Numbered from the stretch's first letter, positions 47,139 through 58,245 are shown. The stretch: DNA of 64,000 nt from Marinobacter sp. EhC06 (GCF_001650915.1 NZ_LXYO01000034.1:148922-212921), one strand, 5' to 3'. Numbers and translations: made by a program. Notes: a model not told the origin generated them from the sequence alone.

Positions 47139-48359
47139 TCAGATCTCGATGCCTTCAAGCTTGGCAACCGTGTTGATGTCCTTGTCGCCACGCCCGGAAA
47201 CGTTTATAACGACGGTCTGGTCTTTATCCATGGTCGCCGCCAGTTTAATGGCGTAAGCCACTGCGTGCGCGGTTTCCAGAGCGGGCATGATACCTTCAAC
47301 CCGGGTCAGCTTCCGGAATCCTTCCATGGCCTCATCATCAGTGACCGACACATAGTGCGCCCGCCCGATGTCCTTCAGCCAGCTGTGCTCGGGTCCCACA
47401 CCCGGATAATCCAGACCGGCACTGACCGAATGGGTGCCCGCAATCTGGCCATTCTCATCTTCCATCAGGTAGGTTCGGTTGCCATGAAGCACACCAGGAC
47501 GGCCCGCACAAAGCGGTGCTGCGTGTTTGCCGGTATCAATACCGAGGCCGCCAGCTTCGACTCCGTACAGCTCTACCGACTCATCAGCCAGGAACGGGTA
47601 GAACATTCCAATGGCGTTGGAGCCACCACCCACACAGGCCACCAGAGCATCCGGCAATTTCCCGGTTTTCTCGAGAGCCTGACGGCGGGTTTCCCGGCCG
47701 ATCACCGACTGAAAATCCCGGACCAATAGTGGGTAAGGATGCGGGCCGGCAACGGTTCCGATGATGTAGAAGGTGTCATCCACATTCGCCACCCAGTCTC
47801 GCATGGCGTCGTTCATGGCATCTTTCAGGGTCTTGGTGCCGCCTTCAACGGCATGCACCGTCGCACCCAGAAGCTTCATACGGAACACATTCAGAGATTG
47901 GCGCTGTACATCTTCAGCACCCATAAACACATGACATTCAAGGCCAAGACGAGCACAGACCGTGGCAGTGGCGACACCGTGCTGGCCGGCACCGGTTTCC
48001 GCGATGATCCGTTTCTTGCCGAGAAAGCTCGCGAGCAGGGCCTGACCGATGGTGTTATTCACCTTGTGAGCGCCGGTATGACAGAGATCCTCACGCTTCA
48101 GCCAGATCTGGGCACCGCCGGTCTCGCGGCTAAGACGCTCGGCGAAGTACAAAGGCGTCGGCCGGCCCACATAGTCCGCCAATTCCTTATCAAACCGCGC
48201 CTGGAATTCCGGATCTTTCTTCAGGCGAGCGTACTCTTTCTCGAGCGTCATCAGGGAATCCATCAGAGTCTCGGAAACAAACCGCCCACCAAAGGCCCCG
48301 AAGTGACCCCGCGCGTCCGGCAGTGCGCTCAGCATTTCTTCAGTCAGTTTTACAGACAC
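47139..48359 (-). CDS. trpB: Tryptophan synthase beta chain
   Basis: TrpB condenses indole with serine using PLP. The 406-residue protein has the cofactor lysine in [36 protein letters not shown], and the phosphate-binding [13 protein letters not shown] chose a GTG start at 48359 because AGAGG lies seven bases upstream and the following [20 protein letters not shown] fits family N-termini. This makes it overlap the end of trpF by 20 bases. A longer frame beginning at 48437 is unlikely. Confidence 0.95.
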   Translation of the reverse strand: MSVKLTEEMLSALPDARGHFGAFGGRFVSETLMDSLMTLEKEYARLKKDPEFQARFDKELADYVGRPTPLYFAERLSRETGGAQIWLKREDLCHTGAHKVNNTIGQALLASFLGKKRIIAETGAGQHGVATATVCARLGLECHVFMGAEDVQRQSLNVFRMKLLGATVHAVEGGTKTLKDAMNDAMRDWVANVDDTFYIIGTVAGPHPYPLLVRDFQSVIGRETRRQALEKTGKLPDALVACVGGGSNAIGMFYPFLADESVELYGVEAGGLGIDTGKHAAPLCAGRPGVLHGNRTYLMEDENGQIAGTHSVSAGLDYPGVGPEHSWLKDIGRAHYVSVTDDEAMEGFRKLTRVEGIMPALETAHAVAYAIKLAATMDKDQTVVINVSGRGDKDINTVAKLEGIEI

Positions 48360-48969
48360 GGTGAACCTCTTTAATGAAATGAGAAATTTTCTGGATGTCC
48401 TTGATGCCTTTGTCCTGTTCAACACCGCCACTGACATCCACAGCCCAGGGTTTCACCTGCTTCACAGCGGCAAATACGTTATCAGATGACAACCCACCGG
48501 CCAATATGATGGGGAGCGGTCGATGGTCGGGAATCAGATCCCAGTTGAACGACTTCCCGGTACCGCCATACCGCTCCGGATCCCAGGCGTCTACCAACAG
48601 GCCGGATGCATTCTGGAACTCCCTGAAGGCCGCCTCTATCTGCCCCGCCTCACGAACGCGAATAGCCTTGATCCAGCGTCGCCCAAAACTGGCACAGAAA
48701 GCGGGTGATTCATCACCATGGAACTGGAGCAAGTCCAGGGGCACCTTATCTAAAGCCGCCTCGACGTCCTGTTTCGTCGGATTCACGAACAACCCAACAA
48801 CCGACACAAACGCCGGGACGCGTATCGCCAGCTCCGCTGCCTGCTGCACGGACACGGAACGGGGACTCGGTTCATAGAACACGAGGCCCAGTGCGTCGGC
48901 ACCGGATTGAACAGCGCCGTCAATATCCTCGGGACGAGTTAGGCCGCAAATCTTGACCCTGACGCTCAT
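48340..48969 (-). CDS. trpF: Phosphoribosylanthranilate isomerase
   Basis: TrpF catalyses an Amadori rearrangement in tryptophan synthesis. The 209-residue barrel begins [17 protein letters not shown], containing the catalytic Cys; the catalytic Asp lies in [20 protein letters not shown]. The start at 48969 overlaps the truA stop by four bases (ATGA), so trpF translation is probably coupled to truA. A longer frame to 49065 is truA in another frame. TrpE, G, D and C are not in the window. Confidence 0.95.
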   Translation of the reverse strand: MSVRVKICGLTRPEDIDGAVQSGADALGLVFYEPSPRSVSVQQAAELAIRVPAFVSVVGLFVNPTKQDVEAALDKVPLDLLQFHGDESPAFCASFGRRWIKAIRVREAGQIEAAFREFQNASGLLVDAWDPERYGGTGKSFNWDLIPDHRPLPIILAGGLSSDNVFAAVKQVKPWAVDVSGGVEQDKGIKDIQKISHFIKEVHRVCKTD

Positions 48970-49874
48970 TGGCTCGGAACCCGCTGTTTGACATGAATGT
49001 GTGTTGGTGTGACCGGACTGTTCTCGGCCCTGCTGAACCATGGCCGCAGAAAACCCGGACCACATTCGGCTGCAGGTATCCCGAGCTCGTCGGGATAGCC
49101 CACGTCGACCAGATACAGACCATGGGGAGGCGCGGTTACACCTGCAACTGTTCGATCCTGGGCGACCAGTATCTCATGAATCCACTCCGGTCGCTGCTTT
49201 CCCGAACCAACCGCCATCAAGGCACCGGCAATATTCCGGACCATGTGATGCAAAAACGCATTGGCCTGCACGTCTATTACGACAAAATCCCGCTTCCGGG
49301 TTACCGATATACGCTCAAGAAACCGGATCGGGGTACGGGATTGGCAACCAGCGGCCCGAAAGGAGGAAAAGTCATGCTCTCCGGCCAGCACCTGCGCCGC
49401 ATCATGCATGCGTTCCGCATCCAGCGGGCGGAATGTCCAGCTTACCTGACCTCTTTGAATACCAGGGCGCACAGGATGGTTAAAGATTATGTAACGGTAG
49501 CGCCGGTAGGTTGCTGAGAATCGGGCGTGGAAATCGCCGATGCCATTCCCGGCCCAATGCACAGAAATGTCTTCAGGTAAGGCAGTATTGATACCCATAA
49601 CCCAGGAACGGAGATTACGGACAGAAGAGGTATCAAAATGGGCAACCTGATAACTGGCATGAACGCCAGCATCGGTTCGCCCGGCACACACCAGATCAAC
49701 CGGATGATCCGCCACCTTTGCCACAGCCCGGGTCAGTTCCGCTTCTACCGAACGGACCCCGGATTTCTGCAGCTGCCAACCATGAAACCCGCGCCCATCA
49801 TACTCAAACGCGAGCACGACGCGCCCTGCCCCGATGGCGTTATCCGTGGTCAGTTGCTGGGTTTCGAGAAACAA
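48966..49874 (-). CDS. truA: tRNA pseudouridine(38-40) synthase
   Basis: TruA modifies uridines 38-40 in the anticodon arm. The protein has [19 protein letters not shown], the catalytic Asp in [19 protein letters not shown], and [10 protein letters not shown]. The 302-residue form needs a TTG start at 49874; no ATG occurs near the expected N-terminus, so the exact start is uncertain, though the truA core begins only about 16 residues later. It heads the long minus-strand run that continues with trpF. Confidence 0.93.
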   Translation of the reverse strand: MFLETQQLTTDNAIGAGRVVLAFEYDGRGFHGWQLQKSGVRSVEAELTRAVAKVADHPVDLVCAGRTDAGVHASYQVAHFDTSSVRNLRSWVMGINTALPEDISVHWAGNGIGDFHARFSATYRRYRYIIFNHPVRPGIQRGQVSWTFRPLDAERMHDAAQVLAGEHDFSSFRAAGCQSRTPIRFLERISVTRKRDFVVIDVQANAFLHHMVRNIAGALMAVGSGKQRPEWIHEILVAQDRTVAGVTAPPHGLYLVDVGYPDELGIPAAECGPGFLRPWFSRAENSPVTPTHIHVKQRVPSQ

Positions 49875-49899
49875 GTGTGAATCCGGAAAGAGTGTTGCT

Positions 49900-49953
49900 G
49901 TAAAAACAAAGCGCCGGCATCTTGCCGGGACTTAACCCGGCGGCCGGCGCTTG
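49900..49953 (-). terminator. Rho-independent terminator after fimV
   Basis: AAGCGCCGGC (49909-49918) pairs with GCCGGCGCTT (49943-49952), with an inner GC-rich stem. On the minus strand the stem is followed by TTGTTTTTA. It separates fimV from truA. Confidence 0.82.
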
Positions 49954-49980
49954 CTACCTGTCACACCCGATTATAACGGA

Positions 49981-52900
49981 TCAGGACAGATTTTTAAGGA
50001 GGTCCTGCGCCTCTGCTTTCTGATCTTCGTTTCCTTCCAGTGCGACTTCTTCAAGGATATCGCGGGCTCCGTCCGCATCACCCATCTCGATGTAAGCCCG
50101 CGCAAGATCAAGCTTGGTGGCAGCCTCATCGGTTCCTGAGAGGAAATCAAAGTCGTCTTCATCACCCAGCTCGCTTTCTTCTATATCAGCGACCTGTGAC
50201 TTACCTGACCCATCGGAAACCGCATCAGAAGCCACTGGCAGATCCAGATCCTCTTCGGGCGCCTCCTCTTCAGTGACGGGCCCTTGGGGTTCTTCCAGTT
50301 CTTCAGTGATGCCCTGCTGTTCGAGCTCCTCGGCGCCCTCTACAGCTTGCTCGGGATCAGCCTCTTCCGCATCGCCCTCACCAAGCGTGTCTTCAAGACC
50401 AAGCTCCTCGTCAAGAGACGCTTCTTCGGTTTCATCAGGATTCGCTGAATCGGCACTGTCGGAAAACTCCTCCATCAGAGCCAGATCCTCATCAGAGACA
50501 TCAAGCTCGAGATCGTCCAGAGAGGACTCTTCCATCTCGCTACCACCCAGCTCATCTTCTTCGCCGGCTACCTTGTCCAGTTCAGCATCGAGTTCATCCA
50601 GGAAGGATTCATCCAGCGAATCGATGTCTGCTTCGGCATCCGGTTCTGAGAGCTCTTCCGAAGACGTGTCCGACTTGGTGGTTGATTGCTCCTCCGCCAG
50701 ATCAGCTTCGTCAAGGTCCCCCTCTTCCAGATCAAGGCTCAGGTCGTCTTCAGACTCATCAATTCCTGGCTCTTCACCCGTAGATTTTTCAGAGTCCTGC
50801 TCGAACTCGGAAGACAGGTCCCAGTCACCGGACTCTTCCAGTTCCGAGGCGTCTTCGGTGCCAACCTTTTCTTCATCAGATTCAAGTTCGAGACCCGACA
50901 GATCATATTCGATCATGTCGTCCCGGCTTTCTTCCTTGTCGTCCTCAGCCGGTTCATCTTCGGAAGACTTCTTGGTCTCGTGCTCCTCAAATTCTTCAAG
51001 CTCCAAATCCGACAGGTCGGTCTCTGACAGATCCGAGTCGAAATCCCCGAACTCATTTTCAGCGGGCTCTTCCCGCTCGGAATCGAACTGATCGGCCAGG
51101 AGCTCCTCGGATTCAGGCTTATCCTGCTTCTCAGCCGGCTGCTCACCAGCGTCTTCGGAGTCGTAAGACGTAGCAAAGGAGTCTGAACGCAACTGTGATT
51201 CGAGATCATCGATGCTCGGCATCGACTCTGCCTCTTCCAACCTTGCGCGCAGCTCATTGGCCGTCGTCAGTGCCTCTTCATCTTCCAGAGCCTCGATTTC
51301 ACCGAACTGCTTCTCGAAGGAGTCGCGATCCTGGGTGTCCGCGTAGACACCCAGCAGTTTCAGGCGCAGATCAGTCCGGCTTGGCTCCCGGGAAATTGCG
51401 GTCTCCAGGGTTTGCGCTGCCTGATCGTGGCGTCCGTAGGCAATGTAAGTGTCAGCCTCTTCCAGCGCATTACCGGCTGCTGATTCCTGATCTTCCTCGT
51501 CAAGACTCAGATCAAATGAGTCTGTTTCTTCATCGGTTTCACTGTTGAGCTGCTCATAAAACGCCTTTTCCCGGTTGGCATTGCGACGGGCAAGCAGCAG
51601 AAGCAACAACAGAAGAACAATCAGGCCGCCACCGAGGGCAATCTGATACATCGGATTTCCGGTAATGGCATCAATGACGTTACCCGGGAAACCCTTATCC
51701 GCTGCAGGTGCCTGGGGTGCCGGCTTCGGAGCGGCCTCCTCCGCCTGGACCGGTTCTGAGGCCGCTGGGGCTGCTGCGGCCGTCTCCTCACCAGTTTCGA
51801 CAGCGTCCGAACCAGCTGACTCTTCCGCATCGGCCATGCCTGTTTCTTCTGGTGCCTCACCGGCGTCAGCAACAACCTGATCATCGGCTGCCTCATCAGA
51901 CTCGGCCATTCCCTCAGTGTCATCGACGATGGCCTCAGACTCGGCCATATCCGTGGATTCGGCTGAACCTGCGGCCTCTTCCGTCTCTCCGGCCGCCATG
52001 TCTGCATCAACAGCTACGGGCCCCTCACCTTCAGCAGCTTCGTCTGCTGCTGCAATGTCTTCCGGTGCCGCAGATTCGTCCGTTGCCGCATCGGCAATTT
52101 CGCCTTCAACGGGCGCCGCCTGCTCGGTCGGCTCTGCACCACTTGCTTGCTGCATTTCAGCCAGCTGTGTGTTCTTCAGCTCAAGCAGTCGCTGCAGGGT
52201 CTGAACCTGGTCCTGGAGATCATCCACGCGACTGTTCAGCTCCTCGTTTTCGCGACGGGCGCTTTCAAGCTCTTCCATAGCGACCGCTGTGCCAGCGTCA
52301 ACGCCGCCCGGCAACTCACTGTCGCCACCCGCAGAGCCACTCTCGCTGGACTCAGTACCGATTTCATCAGAGACCACCAGCTTCAGTTCATCGCCACCGG
52401 AAACAGCCTCTTGCTGAGTCGCAGGTTCGGGCTGTCGCTCAGCGGTTGCATCCACAGTGCGCTGGGGAGCCTGGAATTCCTGATTCTGCTGGGCAACCAA
52501 ACGGGTAGCCTCGGCACGAGTGCGGCCCTGGATCTGATCAAGAGACGGAACGCGCAGAACTTCACCGCGCTTCAGTCGGTTAATATTGTTACCAATGAAG
52601 GCATCCGGATTAAGGTCCTGGATTGCCAGCATGACCTGCTGCATGGAAACGCTGTTGTCAGGACGCACACGAGAAGCGATGGTCCAAAGAGTGTCCGAAG
52701 CTCCCGTAGGCCCGAACGTATCGGCCTGATATCCGGTGCTCAGGGACCGCTCAGCCTGAGCCTGCCGGCGTACGGACTCGGCACTGCGAGTGGTGGCCGG
52801 CTGACTGGTAGTCTGGGTCGTGGAGACGGTTGGCGTGCTGACCTGCTCCTGCACACCGGACTCTTCGGCGTAAACAGGCGGATCAACAAGCACGGCGTAT

Positions 52901-53268
52901 TCCCGCATCAACCGGCCACTTGGCCAGGTCAACTCAAGCAGGAAGTTGAGGTACGGTTCCCTCAGTGGTTCACGGGAGGACACATTGACAATGAGACTGC
53001 CATCATTGCCGGTAACCACCTGGAACCGGAGCTTACTGAGAAACTGGTTGCGATCCAGCCCCACCCGCTCATATGCCTGTTCCGAGGCAATATTGACGAA
53101 CACGTCCGCTGGATTGACGCCACGGCTTTGGGGCAGAACGATCTCTGCGTCCAGTGGCTCGTTCAGATAGGACTGAAGTTCTATTTCACCCAGCCCCAGG
53201 GCCTGTGCGACGCCGGATCCGAGCCCTCCCGCCAGAGCCAGGGCAACCGCAAGCTTGCGTACCTTCAT
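49981..53268 (-). CDS. fimV: FimV-family polar hub / pilus assembly protein
   Basis: FimV organises the cell pole in Pseudomonas and relatives, supporting type IV pilus assembly and cAMP signalling. The 1095-residue protein has a signal peptide (MKVRKLAVALALAGGLGSG), the N-terminal FimV region (LGLGEIELQSYLNEPLDAEI), and a LysM-like peptidoglycan-binding region around 194-255. A coiled coil spans about 345-385 and a single membrane segment lies near 555-575 (IALGGGLIVLLLLLLLLARR). A TPR-like part and an extremely acidic cytoplasmic domain lead to the conserved C-terminal FimV motif (KLDLARAYIEMGDADGARDIL). FimL, its functional partner, is encoded at 16246-17952. Confidence 0.95.
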   Translation of the reverse strand: MKVRKLAVALALAGGLGSGVAQALGLGEIELQSYLNEPLDAEIVLPQSRGVNPADVFVNIASEQAYERVGLDRNQFLSKLRFQVVTGNDGSLIVNVSSREPLREPYLNFLLELTWPSGRLMREYAVLVDPPVYAEESGVQEQVSTPTVSTTQTTSQPATTRSAESVRRQAQAERSLSTGYQADTFGPTGASDTLWTIASRVRPDNSVSMQQVMLAIQDLNPDAFIGNNINRLKRGEVLRVPSLDQIQGRTRAEATRLVAQQNQEFQAPQRTVDATAERQPEPATQQEAVSGGDELKLVVSDEIGTESSESGSAGGDSELPGGVDAGTAVAMEELESARRENEELNSRVDDLQDQVQTLQRLLELKNTQLAEMQQASGAEPTEQAAPVEGEIADAATDESAAPEDIAAADEAAEGEGPVAVDADMAAGETEEAAGSAESTDMAESEAIVDDTEGMAESDEAADDQVVADAGEAPEETGMADAEESAGSDAVETGEETAAAAPAASEPVQAEEAAPKPAPQAPAADKGFPGNVIDAITGNPMYQIALGGGLIVLLLLLLLLARRNANREKAFYEQLNSETDEETDSFDLSLDEEDQESAAGNALEEADTYIAYGRHDQAAQTLETAISREPSRTDLRLKLLGVYADTQDRDSFEKQFGEIEALEDEEALTTANELRARLEEAESMPSIDDLESQLRSDSFATSYDSEDAGEQPAEKQDKPESEELLADQFDSEREEPAENEFGDFDSDLSETDLSDLELEEFEEHETKKSSEDEPAEDDKEESRDDMIEYDLSGLELESDEEKVGTEDASELEESGDWDLSSEFEQDSEKSTGEEPGIDESEDDLSLDLEEGDLDEADLAEEQSTTKSDTSSEELSEPDAEADIDSLDESFLDELDAELDKVAGEEDELGGSEMEESSLDDLELDVSDEDLALMEEFSDSADSANPDETEEASLDEELGLEDTLGEGDAEEADPEQAVEGAEELEQQGITEELEEPQGPVTEEEAPEEDLDLPVASDAVSDGSGKSQVADIEESELGDEDDFDFLSGTDEAATKLDLARAYIEMGDADGARDILEEVALEGNEDQKAEAQDLLKNLS

Positions 53269-53393
53269 GCTTTTTCCTTTCCAGTCTCCGTTATTCGTTA
53301 CTGCTCTCTTTCAAACAGAATCGGACGAGGTTGGATGACTTCCGTCTGGATAATTCTCGTTATTATGTGTTCTTTTTAATTTTCAGTCCGGCA

Positions 53394-53422
53394 AGTATTG
53401 TTGATAAAACCTCTTTTATCAA
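53394..53422 (-). promoter_or_regulatory. Candidate fimV promoter overlapping a 22-base palindrome
   Basis: On the minus strand TTGATA (53417-53422) and AATACT (53394-53399) are 17 bases apart. The -35 lies within a perfect palindrome, TTGATAAAA-4-TTTTATCAA (53401-53422), and another TTGATAAAA lies about 30 bases further upstream on that strand. The 314-base interval 53269-53582 holds this AT-rich control region, the asd terminator, and no gene that I can support. Confidence 0.35.
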
Positions 53423-53494
53423 TCAATCAGCCGCAATCCTTGTACCATTTTTTTATCAATCGCGCGGAACTACCTAGCGCTCTTGAAAATAACA

Positions 53495-53524
53495 GGGGCG
53501 GAGGCTGAAATCAGCCTCCGCCCC
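53495..53524 (-). terminator. Strong hairpin terminator after asd
   Basis: A 14-base perfect stem, GGGGCGGAGGCTGA with TCAGCCTCCGCCCC around a two-base centre, followed on the minus strand by TGTTATTTT. It lies 58 bases after the asd stop. Confidence 0.8.
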
Positions 53525-53582
53525 CTCACCGGTTTACCGAAACCGGACACAGTTGGCATTTATTGCCTCTGTGTAACAATTT

Positions 53583-54698
53583 TTAACGCTCCTGGAGGAT
53601 CCGGAGCATACGGCGCAGCGGCTCGGCGGCACCCCACAGGAGCTGATCACCCACGGTAAACGCGGAAATGTATTCCGGCCCCATGGTCAACTTGCGGATA
53701 CGCCCGATCGGCACGCTCAAGGTACCGGTCACCTTCGCCGGAGTCAGTTCCTCAATGGTCGCATCGCGGTCATTGGGGATAACCTTTACCCAGTCATTGG
53801 CTTTAGCAAGGATCGACTCGATTTCAGAAACCGGGAGATCCTTCTTCAGCTTGATAGTCAGCGCCTGACTGTGGGAGCGCATTGCGCCAATCCGTACACA
53901 GATGCCGTCGATGGGAATCGGGTTATCGGAGCGACCAAGAATCTTGTTGGTCTCGACACCCGCCTTCCACTCTTCCTTGCTCATGCCGTTGTCGAGCTGC
54001 TTATCGATGAACGGGATAAGGCTGCCGGCCAGGGGCACCTGGAAGTGCTCGGTGGGGAAGCCATCCGAACGCATGGTCTCGGTCACCTTGCGGTCGATTT
54101 CCAGAATTGCGGAGGAAGGATCGTCCAGCTCGGTCTTGACGCTATTGTTCAACTCGCCCATCTGGTTCAACAGCTCTCGCATGTTCTGAGCGCCAGAGCC
54201 GGAAGCCGCCTGATAAGTCATGGGCGACACCCACTCGATCAGATCCTGCTCAAGCAGCCCACCCAGGGCCAGCATCATCAGGCTCACGGTGCAGTTACCA
54301 CCGATGTAGTCCTTGACGCCTTTCTCGAGCGCGGCATCAATCACGTTTCGGTTGACCGGATCCAGAACAATAACGGAGTGGTCGACCATCCGCAGCGTGG
54401 AGGCTGCATCAATCCAGTAACCTTCCCAGCCAGCGTCACGGAGCTTCTGATAAACCGCGCCGGTGTAGTCGCCACCCTGACAGGTCACGATGACATCCAT
54501 GGTTTTCAGAATCTCGACGTCAAACGCGTCCTGCAGAGGCGGAACGTCTTGTTTTCCCACGTCCGGCGCAGGCTTGCCAGCCTGGGACGTGGTGAAAAAG
54601 ACCGGTTCGATATCGGCGAAATCGTTTTCTTCACGCATGCGTTGCATGAGGACCGAGCCCACCATGCCACGCCAACCTACAAGTCCAACTCGCTTCAT
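53583..54698 (-). CDS. asd: Aspartate-semialdehyde dehydrogenase
   Basis: Asd reduces aspartyl phosphate to the semialdehyde, the branch point to lysine, diaminopimelate, threonine and methionine. The 371-residue protein is of the gammaproteobacterial type: [21 protein letters not shown] at the NADP-binding start, catalytic Cys136 in [13 protein letters not shown], and [15 protein letters not shown]. It follows leuB after 129 bases; a terminator follows. Its product homoserine pathway feeds MetZ. Confidence 0.97.
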   Translation of the reverse strand: MKRVGLVGWRGMVGSVLMQRMREENDFADIEPVFFTTSQAGKPAPDVGKQDVPPLQDAFDVEILKTMDVIVTCQGGDYTGAVYQKLRDAGWEGYWIDAASTLRMVDHSVIVLDPVNRNVIDAALEKGVKDYIGGNCTVSLMMLALGGLLEQDLIEWVSPMTYQAASGSGAQNMRELLNQMGELNNSVKTELDDPSSAILEIDRKVTETMRSDGFPTEHFQVPLAGSLIPFIDKQLDNGMSKEEWKAGVETNKILGRSDNPIPIDGICVRIGAMRSHSQALTIKLKKDLPVSEIESILAKANDWVKVIPNDRDATIEELTPAKVTGTLSVPIGRIRKLTMGPEYISAFTVGDQLLWGAAEPLRRMLRILQER

Positions 54699-54827
54699 GT
54701 GCGATCTTCAGACCTCGTTTTATGCCCGCCCCATGCCTTTATCGCTGGCAGGGACAGGATGGATGATCCCGCGGCAACTGCATCGCGTTGCCGTCGGGTC
54801 TCAAATACGCCTGTCAGGGCCTGATCT

Positions 54828-55901
54828 TTACAGCGCAGCCAGAACCGCCTCACCCATTTCCCGGGTGGACACCTTCTTTGCGCCCTCAGACATAATGTCT
54901 GCTGTTCGCAGACCCTGATCCAGGACCTTGCTGACCGCCGCTTCAATGGCTTCAGCGGCTTTTTCCTCATTCAGACTGTACCGCAGCATCATGGCAGCAC
55001 TGAGGATGGTGGCCAGCGGATTGGCAATGCCCTGCCCGGCGATATCCGGCGCGGACCCGTGGCAGGGCTCATACATGCCCTGCTTCTCCGAGTTCAGCGA
55101 CGCCGATGGCAACATGCCAATCGAGCCGGTGAGCATAGCCGCTTCGTCCGAAAGAATATCACCAAACATGTTTCCAGTCACAATCACATCGAACTGCTTG
55201 GGTGCCCGGACCAGCTGCATAGCGGCATTGTCCACATACATATGGGACAGCTCCACATCAGGATATTCCCGACGCAGATCATTCATGATTTCCCGCCACA
55301 GAACAGTCACTTCCAGCACATTGGCCTTGTCCACGGAGCAGAGCTTTTTGCCCCGCTGCTGCGCCGCCTCAAAAGCCACCCGGCCGATACGACGAATTTC
55401 CGATTCTGTATAGGCGTAGGTGTTGTAACCCTGGCGTTCTCCGCTCTCCAGTTCGCGCACACCGCGCGGCTGACCAAAATAGATGCCGCCAGTCAGTTCA
55501 CGGACAATCATGATATCCAGACCGGAAACGACTTCCGGCTTCAGGGACGAGGCGGAGGCCAGTTGAGGGTAAAGAATTGCCGGGCGCAGGTTGGCGAACA
55601 GCTCGAGGTTGGAGCGCAACCCAAGCAACCCTTTCTCCGGGCGCTTGGCCATGGGCAGGCTGTCCCACTGGGGGCCGCCAACGGCGCCCAGCAGAATAGC
55701 ATCTGCCTTGGTCGCCTTCTCAAGGGTTTCCTCCGGGAGCGGCGTGTCGGCTTCATCAATTGCCGCGCCACCTACGAGGCCTGACTCGAAATTCAGGTCC
55801 AGATTGAACTGATCATTGATCTTACGAAGTACTTTTTCCGCTTCAGCGACAATTTCCGGGCCGATACCGTCGCCGGGAAGCATCAGGATTGTTCTGGGCA
55901 T
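54828..55901 (-). CDS. leuB: 3-isopropylmalate dehydrogenase
   Basis: LeuB oxidises and decarboxylates 3-isopropylmalate in leucine synthesis. The 357-residue protein starts [24 protein letters not shown] 55901 has AAGGA six to seven bases upstream, whereas a longer form from 55919 has no such support. [15 protein letters not shown], the substrate-binding [15 protein letters not shown], and the nucleotide-binding [20 protein letters not shown] are visible. The 181-base gap to leuD is filled with three REP-like palindromes. Confidence 0.97.
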   Translation of the reverse strand: MPRTILMLPGDGIGPEIVAEAEKVLRKINDQFNLDLNFESGLVGGAAIDEADTPLPEETLEKATKADAILLGAVGGPQWDSLPMAKRPEKGLLGLRSNLELFANLRPAILYPQLASASSLKPEVVSGLDIMIVRELTGGIYFGQPRGVRELESGERQGYNTYAYTESEIRRIGRVAFEAAQQRGKKLCSVDKANVLEVTVLWREIMNDLRREYPDVELSHMYVDNAAMQLVRAPKQFDVIVTGNMFGDILSDEAAMLTGSIGMLPSASLNSEKQGMYEPCHGSAPDIAGQGIANPLATILSAAMMLRYSLNEEKAAEAIEAAVSKVLDQGLRTADIMSEGAKKVSTREMGEAVLAAL

Positions 55902-55927
55902 ACTGTTTCCTTGTTCCATTCCTTGAT

Positions 55928-55959
55928 GTCGGATTACGCCTTTGGCTAATCCGACCTAC
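55928..55959. repeat. REP-like palindrome, copy 2
   Basis: GTCGGATTA and TAATCCGAC arms around CGCCTTTGGC, with CTAC appended. Identical over 32 bases to copy 5 at 60673-60704. First of three copies between leuD and leuB. Confidence 0.88.
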
Positions 55960-55981
55960 TTGATTGTATTTCTACCGCGTC

Positions 55982-56016
55982 TAGGTCGGATTACGTCTTC
56001 GACTAATCCGACCTAC
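55982..56016. repeat. REP-like palindrome, copy 3
   Basis: The most symmetrical copy: TAGGTCGGATTA and TAATCCGACCTA are perfect 12-base arms around CGTCTTCGAC. It lies 22 bases from copy 2. Confidence 0.88.
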
Positions 56017-56044
56017 GTTTTTGGATATTCCTGCGCGATGACAG

Positions 56045-56075
56045 GTAGGTCGGATTAGCGCCAGCGTAATCCGAC
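56045..56075. repeat. REP-like palindrome, copy 4
   Basis: GTAGGTCGGATTA and TAATCCGAC arms around GCGCCAGCG, in the opposite polarity to copy 2 as judged by the GTAGG/CTAC overhang. It ends eight bases before the leuD stop. Confidence 0.88.
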
Positions 56076-56082
56076 ACCCAAA

Positions 56083-56730
56083 TCAGCTACCAGCGCCAAA
56101 CAACCAGGGCGCCGTCTTCCGCCGGCTTTCCTCGTAGGACCTGATCAACTCCGCATCTTCCAGAGTGACCCCGATATCGTCGAGGCCGTTCAGCAGGCAA
56201 TGACGGCGGAAATCGTCCACCTCGAACGTGAAGGTTTCTCCCGACGGGGTGGTAACGGTTCTGCCTTCCAGATCCACTGCCAGCTGGTAGCCTTCGCTCT
56301 GCTCGACTTCCTTAAACAGCTGATCGACAATTTCCTCCGGGAGAACAATAGGTAACAGGCCATTCTTAAAGCAATTGTTATAGAAAATATCGGCAAAGCT
56401 TGGGGCAATAATCACCCGAAAGCCAAAATCCTCCAGCGCCCAGGGTGCGTGTTCCCGGCTCGAACCACAGCCAAAGTTACGCCGCGCCAACAGTACACTG
56501 GCGTTCTTATACCGGTCCTGGTTCAGGACAAAATCCGGATTGATCGGCCGGGTGGAGCAATCCTGGTCCGGTTTACCCTCATCCATATAACGCAGTTCAT
56601 CAAAAAGATTCGGGCCGAAGCCGGTGCGCTTGATGGACTTCAAAAACTGCTTGGGAATAATCATGTCCGTATCCACGTTGGAACGGTCCATGGGGGCGAC
56701 AACGCCCTGGTGTTGCGTAAATGCGCGCAT
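56083..56730 (-). CDS. leuD: 3-isopropylmalate dehydratase small subunit
   Basis: LeuD with LeuC isomerises 2- to 3-isopropylmalate. The 215-residue protein has [30 protein letters not shown], the substrate-binding [15 protein letters not shown], and [21 protein letters not shown]. It begins 16 bases after leuC ends. Three REP-like palindromes follow before leuB. Confidence 0.98.
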   Translation of the reverse strand: MRAFTQHQGVVAPMDRSNVDTDMIIPKQFLKSIKRTGFGPNLFDELRYMDEGKPDQDCSTRPINPDFVLNQDRYKNASVLLARRNFGCGSSREHAPWALEDFGFRVIIAPSFADIFYNNCFKNGLLPIVLPEEIVDQLFKEVEQSEGYQLAVDLEGRTVTTPSGETFTFEVDDFRRHCLLNGLDDIGVTLEDAELIRSYEESRRKTAPWLFGAGS

Positions 56731-56746
56731 GGTTCTCTCCTGTGGA

Positions 56747-58165
56747 TCAGTTCATCAGCTCACGGACATCAACAAAATGGCCTGTTACCGCGGCGGCGGC
56801 CGCCATAGCCGGGCTTACCAGATGGGTACGCCCGCCAAAGCCCTGACGGCCTTCGAAATTCCGGTTTGAGGTGGAGGCACAATGCTCACCCTGCCCCAGC
56901 TTGTCGGCATTCATGGCCAGACACATGGAGCAACCCGGATCACGCCACTCCAGGCCGGCTTCGATAAAGATCTTGTCCAGACCTTCCTGCTCCGCCTGTG
57001 CTTTTACCAAGCCGGAACCCGGGACCACCATGGCCTGCTTCAGGATCGGAGACACCTTACGCCCTTTCACCACGGCAGCGGCCTCGCGCAGATCCTCAAT
57101 CCGGCTGTTGGTACAGGAGCCAATAAACACCCGGTCCAGCTTGATATCGGTAATCGCCATATTCGGCTGCAAACCCATATACTTCAGGGCGCGAACAATG
57201 CCCTCACGCTTGATGGGATCGGCTTCCTGTTCCGGATCCGGCACCTTGCCGTCAATTCCGGCAACCATTTCCGGTGACGTGCCCCAGCTCACCTGCGGCT
57301 GGATTTCAGAGCCTTCCAGCTCTACAACTTTATCGAACGTCGCATCGCTATCGCTGTGCAAGGTCCGCCAGTAGTCAACCGCAGCGTCCCACTGATCACC
57401 CTTGGGCCCGAACGGACGATTACGGACATACTCGATGGTGGTGTCATCTACCGCCACCATGCCAACCCGCGCACCGGCCTCGATGGACATGTTGCAGATA
57501 GTCATCCGGCCTTCCATGCTCAGCCCCTGAATGGCTTCACCACCGAACTCAATGGCGTAACCGGTGCCACCGGCAGTTCCAATCTTGCCAATGATGGCCA
57601 GCACAACATCCTTGCCGGTAACGCCCGGACCCAGCTTTCCGTTCACCTTGACCAGCATGTTTTTCATCTTCTTCTGAACCAGGCACTGGGTGGCCAGCAC
57701 ATGCTCAACTTCACTGGTGCCAATACCATGGGCAAGGCAGCCAAAGGCGCCGTGGGTGGAGGTATGGGAATCCCCACAAACAATGCTCATTCCCGGCAAG
57801 GTCGCGCCCTGCTCGGGCCCGATGACATGCACAATCCCCTGGCGCTGGTCCTTGATCTTGAACTCAAGAATCCCGAACTCGTCGCAGTTCTTGTCCAGTG
57901 TTTCCACCTGGATCCGGGAAACCGGGTCAACAATGCCTTCAACACCCCGATCGCGGTCCGTGGTGGGCACATTATGGTCCGGTGTCGCGATGTTGGCATC
58001 GATCCGCCAGGGCTTACGCCCAGCCAGACGCAGGCCTTCAAATGCCTGGGGTGATGTCACTTCGTGCAGCAATTGGCGATCGATGTAAATCAACGCGGAG
58101 CCGTCATCGCGCTGCTTGACGAGATGATCGTCCCACAATTTGTCGTATAAGGTCTTGCCCGCCAT
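56747..58165 (-). CDS. leuC: 3-isopropylmalate dehydratase large subunit
   Basis: This 472-residue aconitase-family subunit binds the [4Fe-4S] cluster through cysteines in [16 protein letters not shown] and [31 protein letters not shown] and [21 protein letters not shown] are typical of LeuC. It is divergent from a LysR-family gene across 422 bases, suggesting that this regulator may control leuCD. A possible promoter lies at 58216-58245. Confidence 0.98.
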   Translation of the reverse strand: MAGKTLYDKLWDDHLVKQRDDGSALIYIDRQLLHEVTSPQAFEGLRLAGRKPWRIDANIATPDHNVPTTDRDRGVEGIVDPVSRIQVETLDKNCDEFGILEFKIKDQRQGIVHVIGPEQGATLPGMSIVCGDSHTSTHGAFGCLAHGIGTSEVEHVLATQCLVQKKMKNMLVKVNGKLGPGVTGKDVVLAIIGKIGTAGGTGYAIEFGGEAIQGLSMEGRMTICNMSIEAGARVGMVAVDDTTIEYVRNRPFGPKGDQWDAAVDYWRTLHSDSDATFDKVVELEGSEIQPQVSWGTSPEMVAGIDGKVPDPEQEADPIKREGIVRALKYMGLQPNMAITDIKLDRVFIGSCTNSRIEDLREAAAVVKGRKVSPILKQAMVVPGSGLVKAQAEQEGLDKIFIEAGLEWRDPGCSMCLAMNADKLGQGEHCASTSNRNFEGRQGFGGRTHLVSPAMAAAAAVTGHFVDVRELMN

Positions 58166-58215
58166 TGTTCTCTCTCACTCTCTGGGGGTTTCTGGTTCTA
58201 ACGTTTGTTAAAGCC

Positions 58216-58245
58216 ATCTTACCGCCTGCGACCGGATAACCTCAA
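58216..58245 (-). promoter_or_regulatory. Possible leuC promoter
   Basis: On the minus strand TTGAGG (58240-58245) and TAAGAT (58216-58221) are 18 bases apart, about 50 bases before the leuC start codon. Confidence 0.35.

Noticed and set aside
50114..51091. 325-residue Ser-rich plus-strand frame
   Set aside because: Mirror image of the Asp/Glu/Ser-rich fimV domain; Ser runs are a direct result of the complementary GA-rich codons.
52147..53379. 410-residue plus-strand frame over the fimV N-terminal half
   Set aside because: Antisense shadow; it also crosses the fimV control region.
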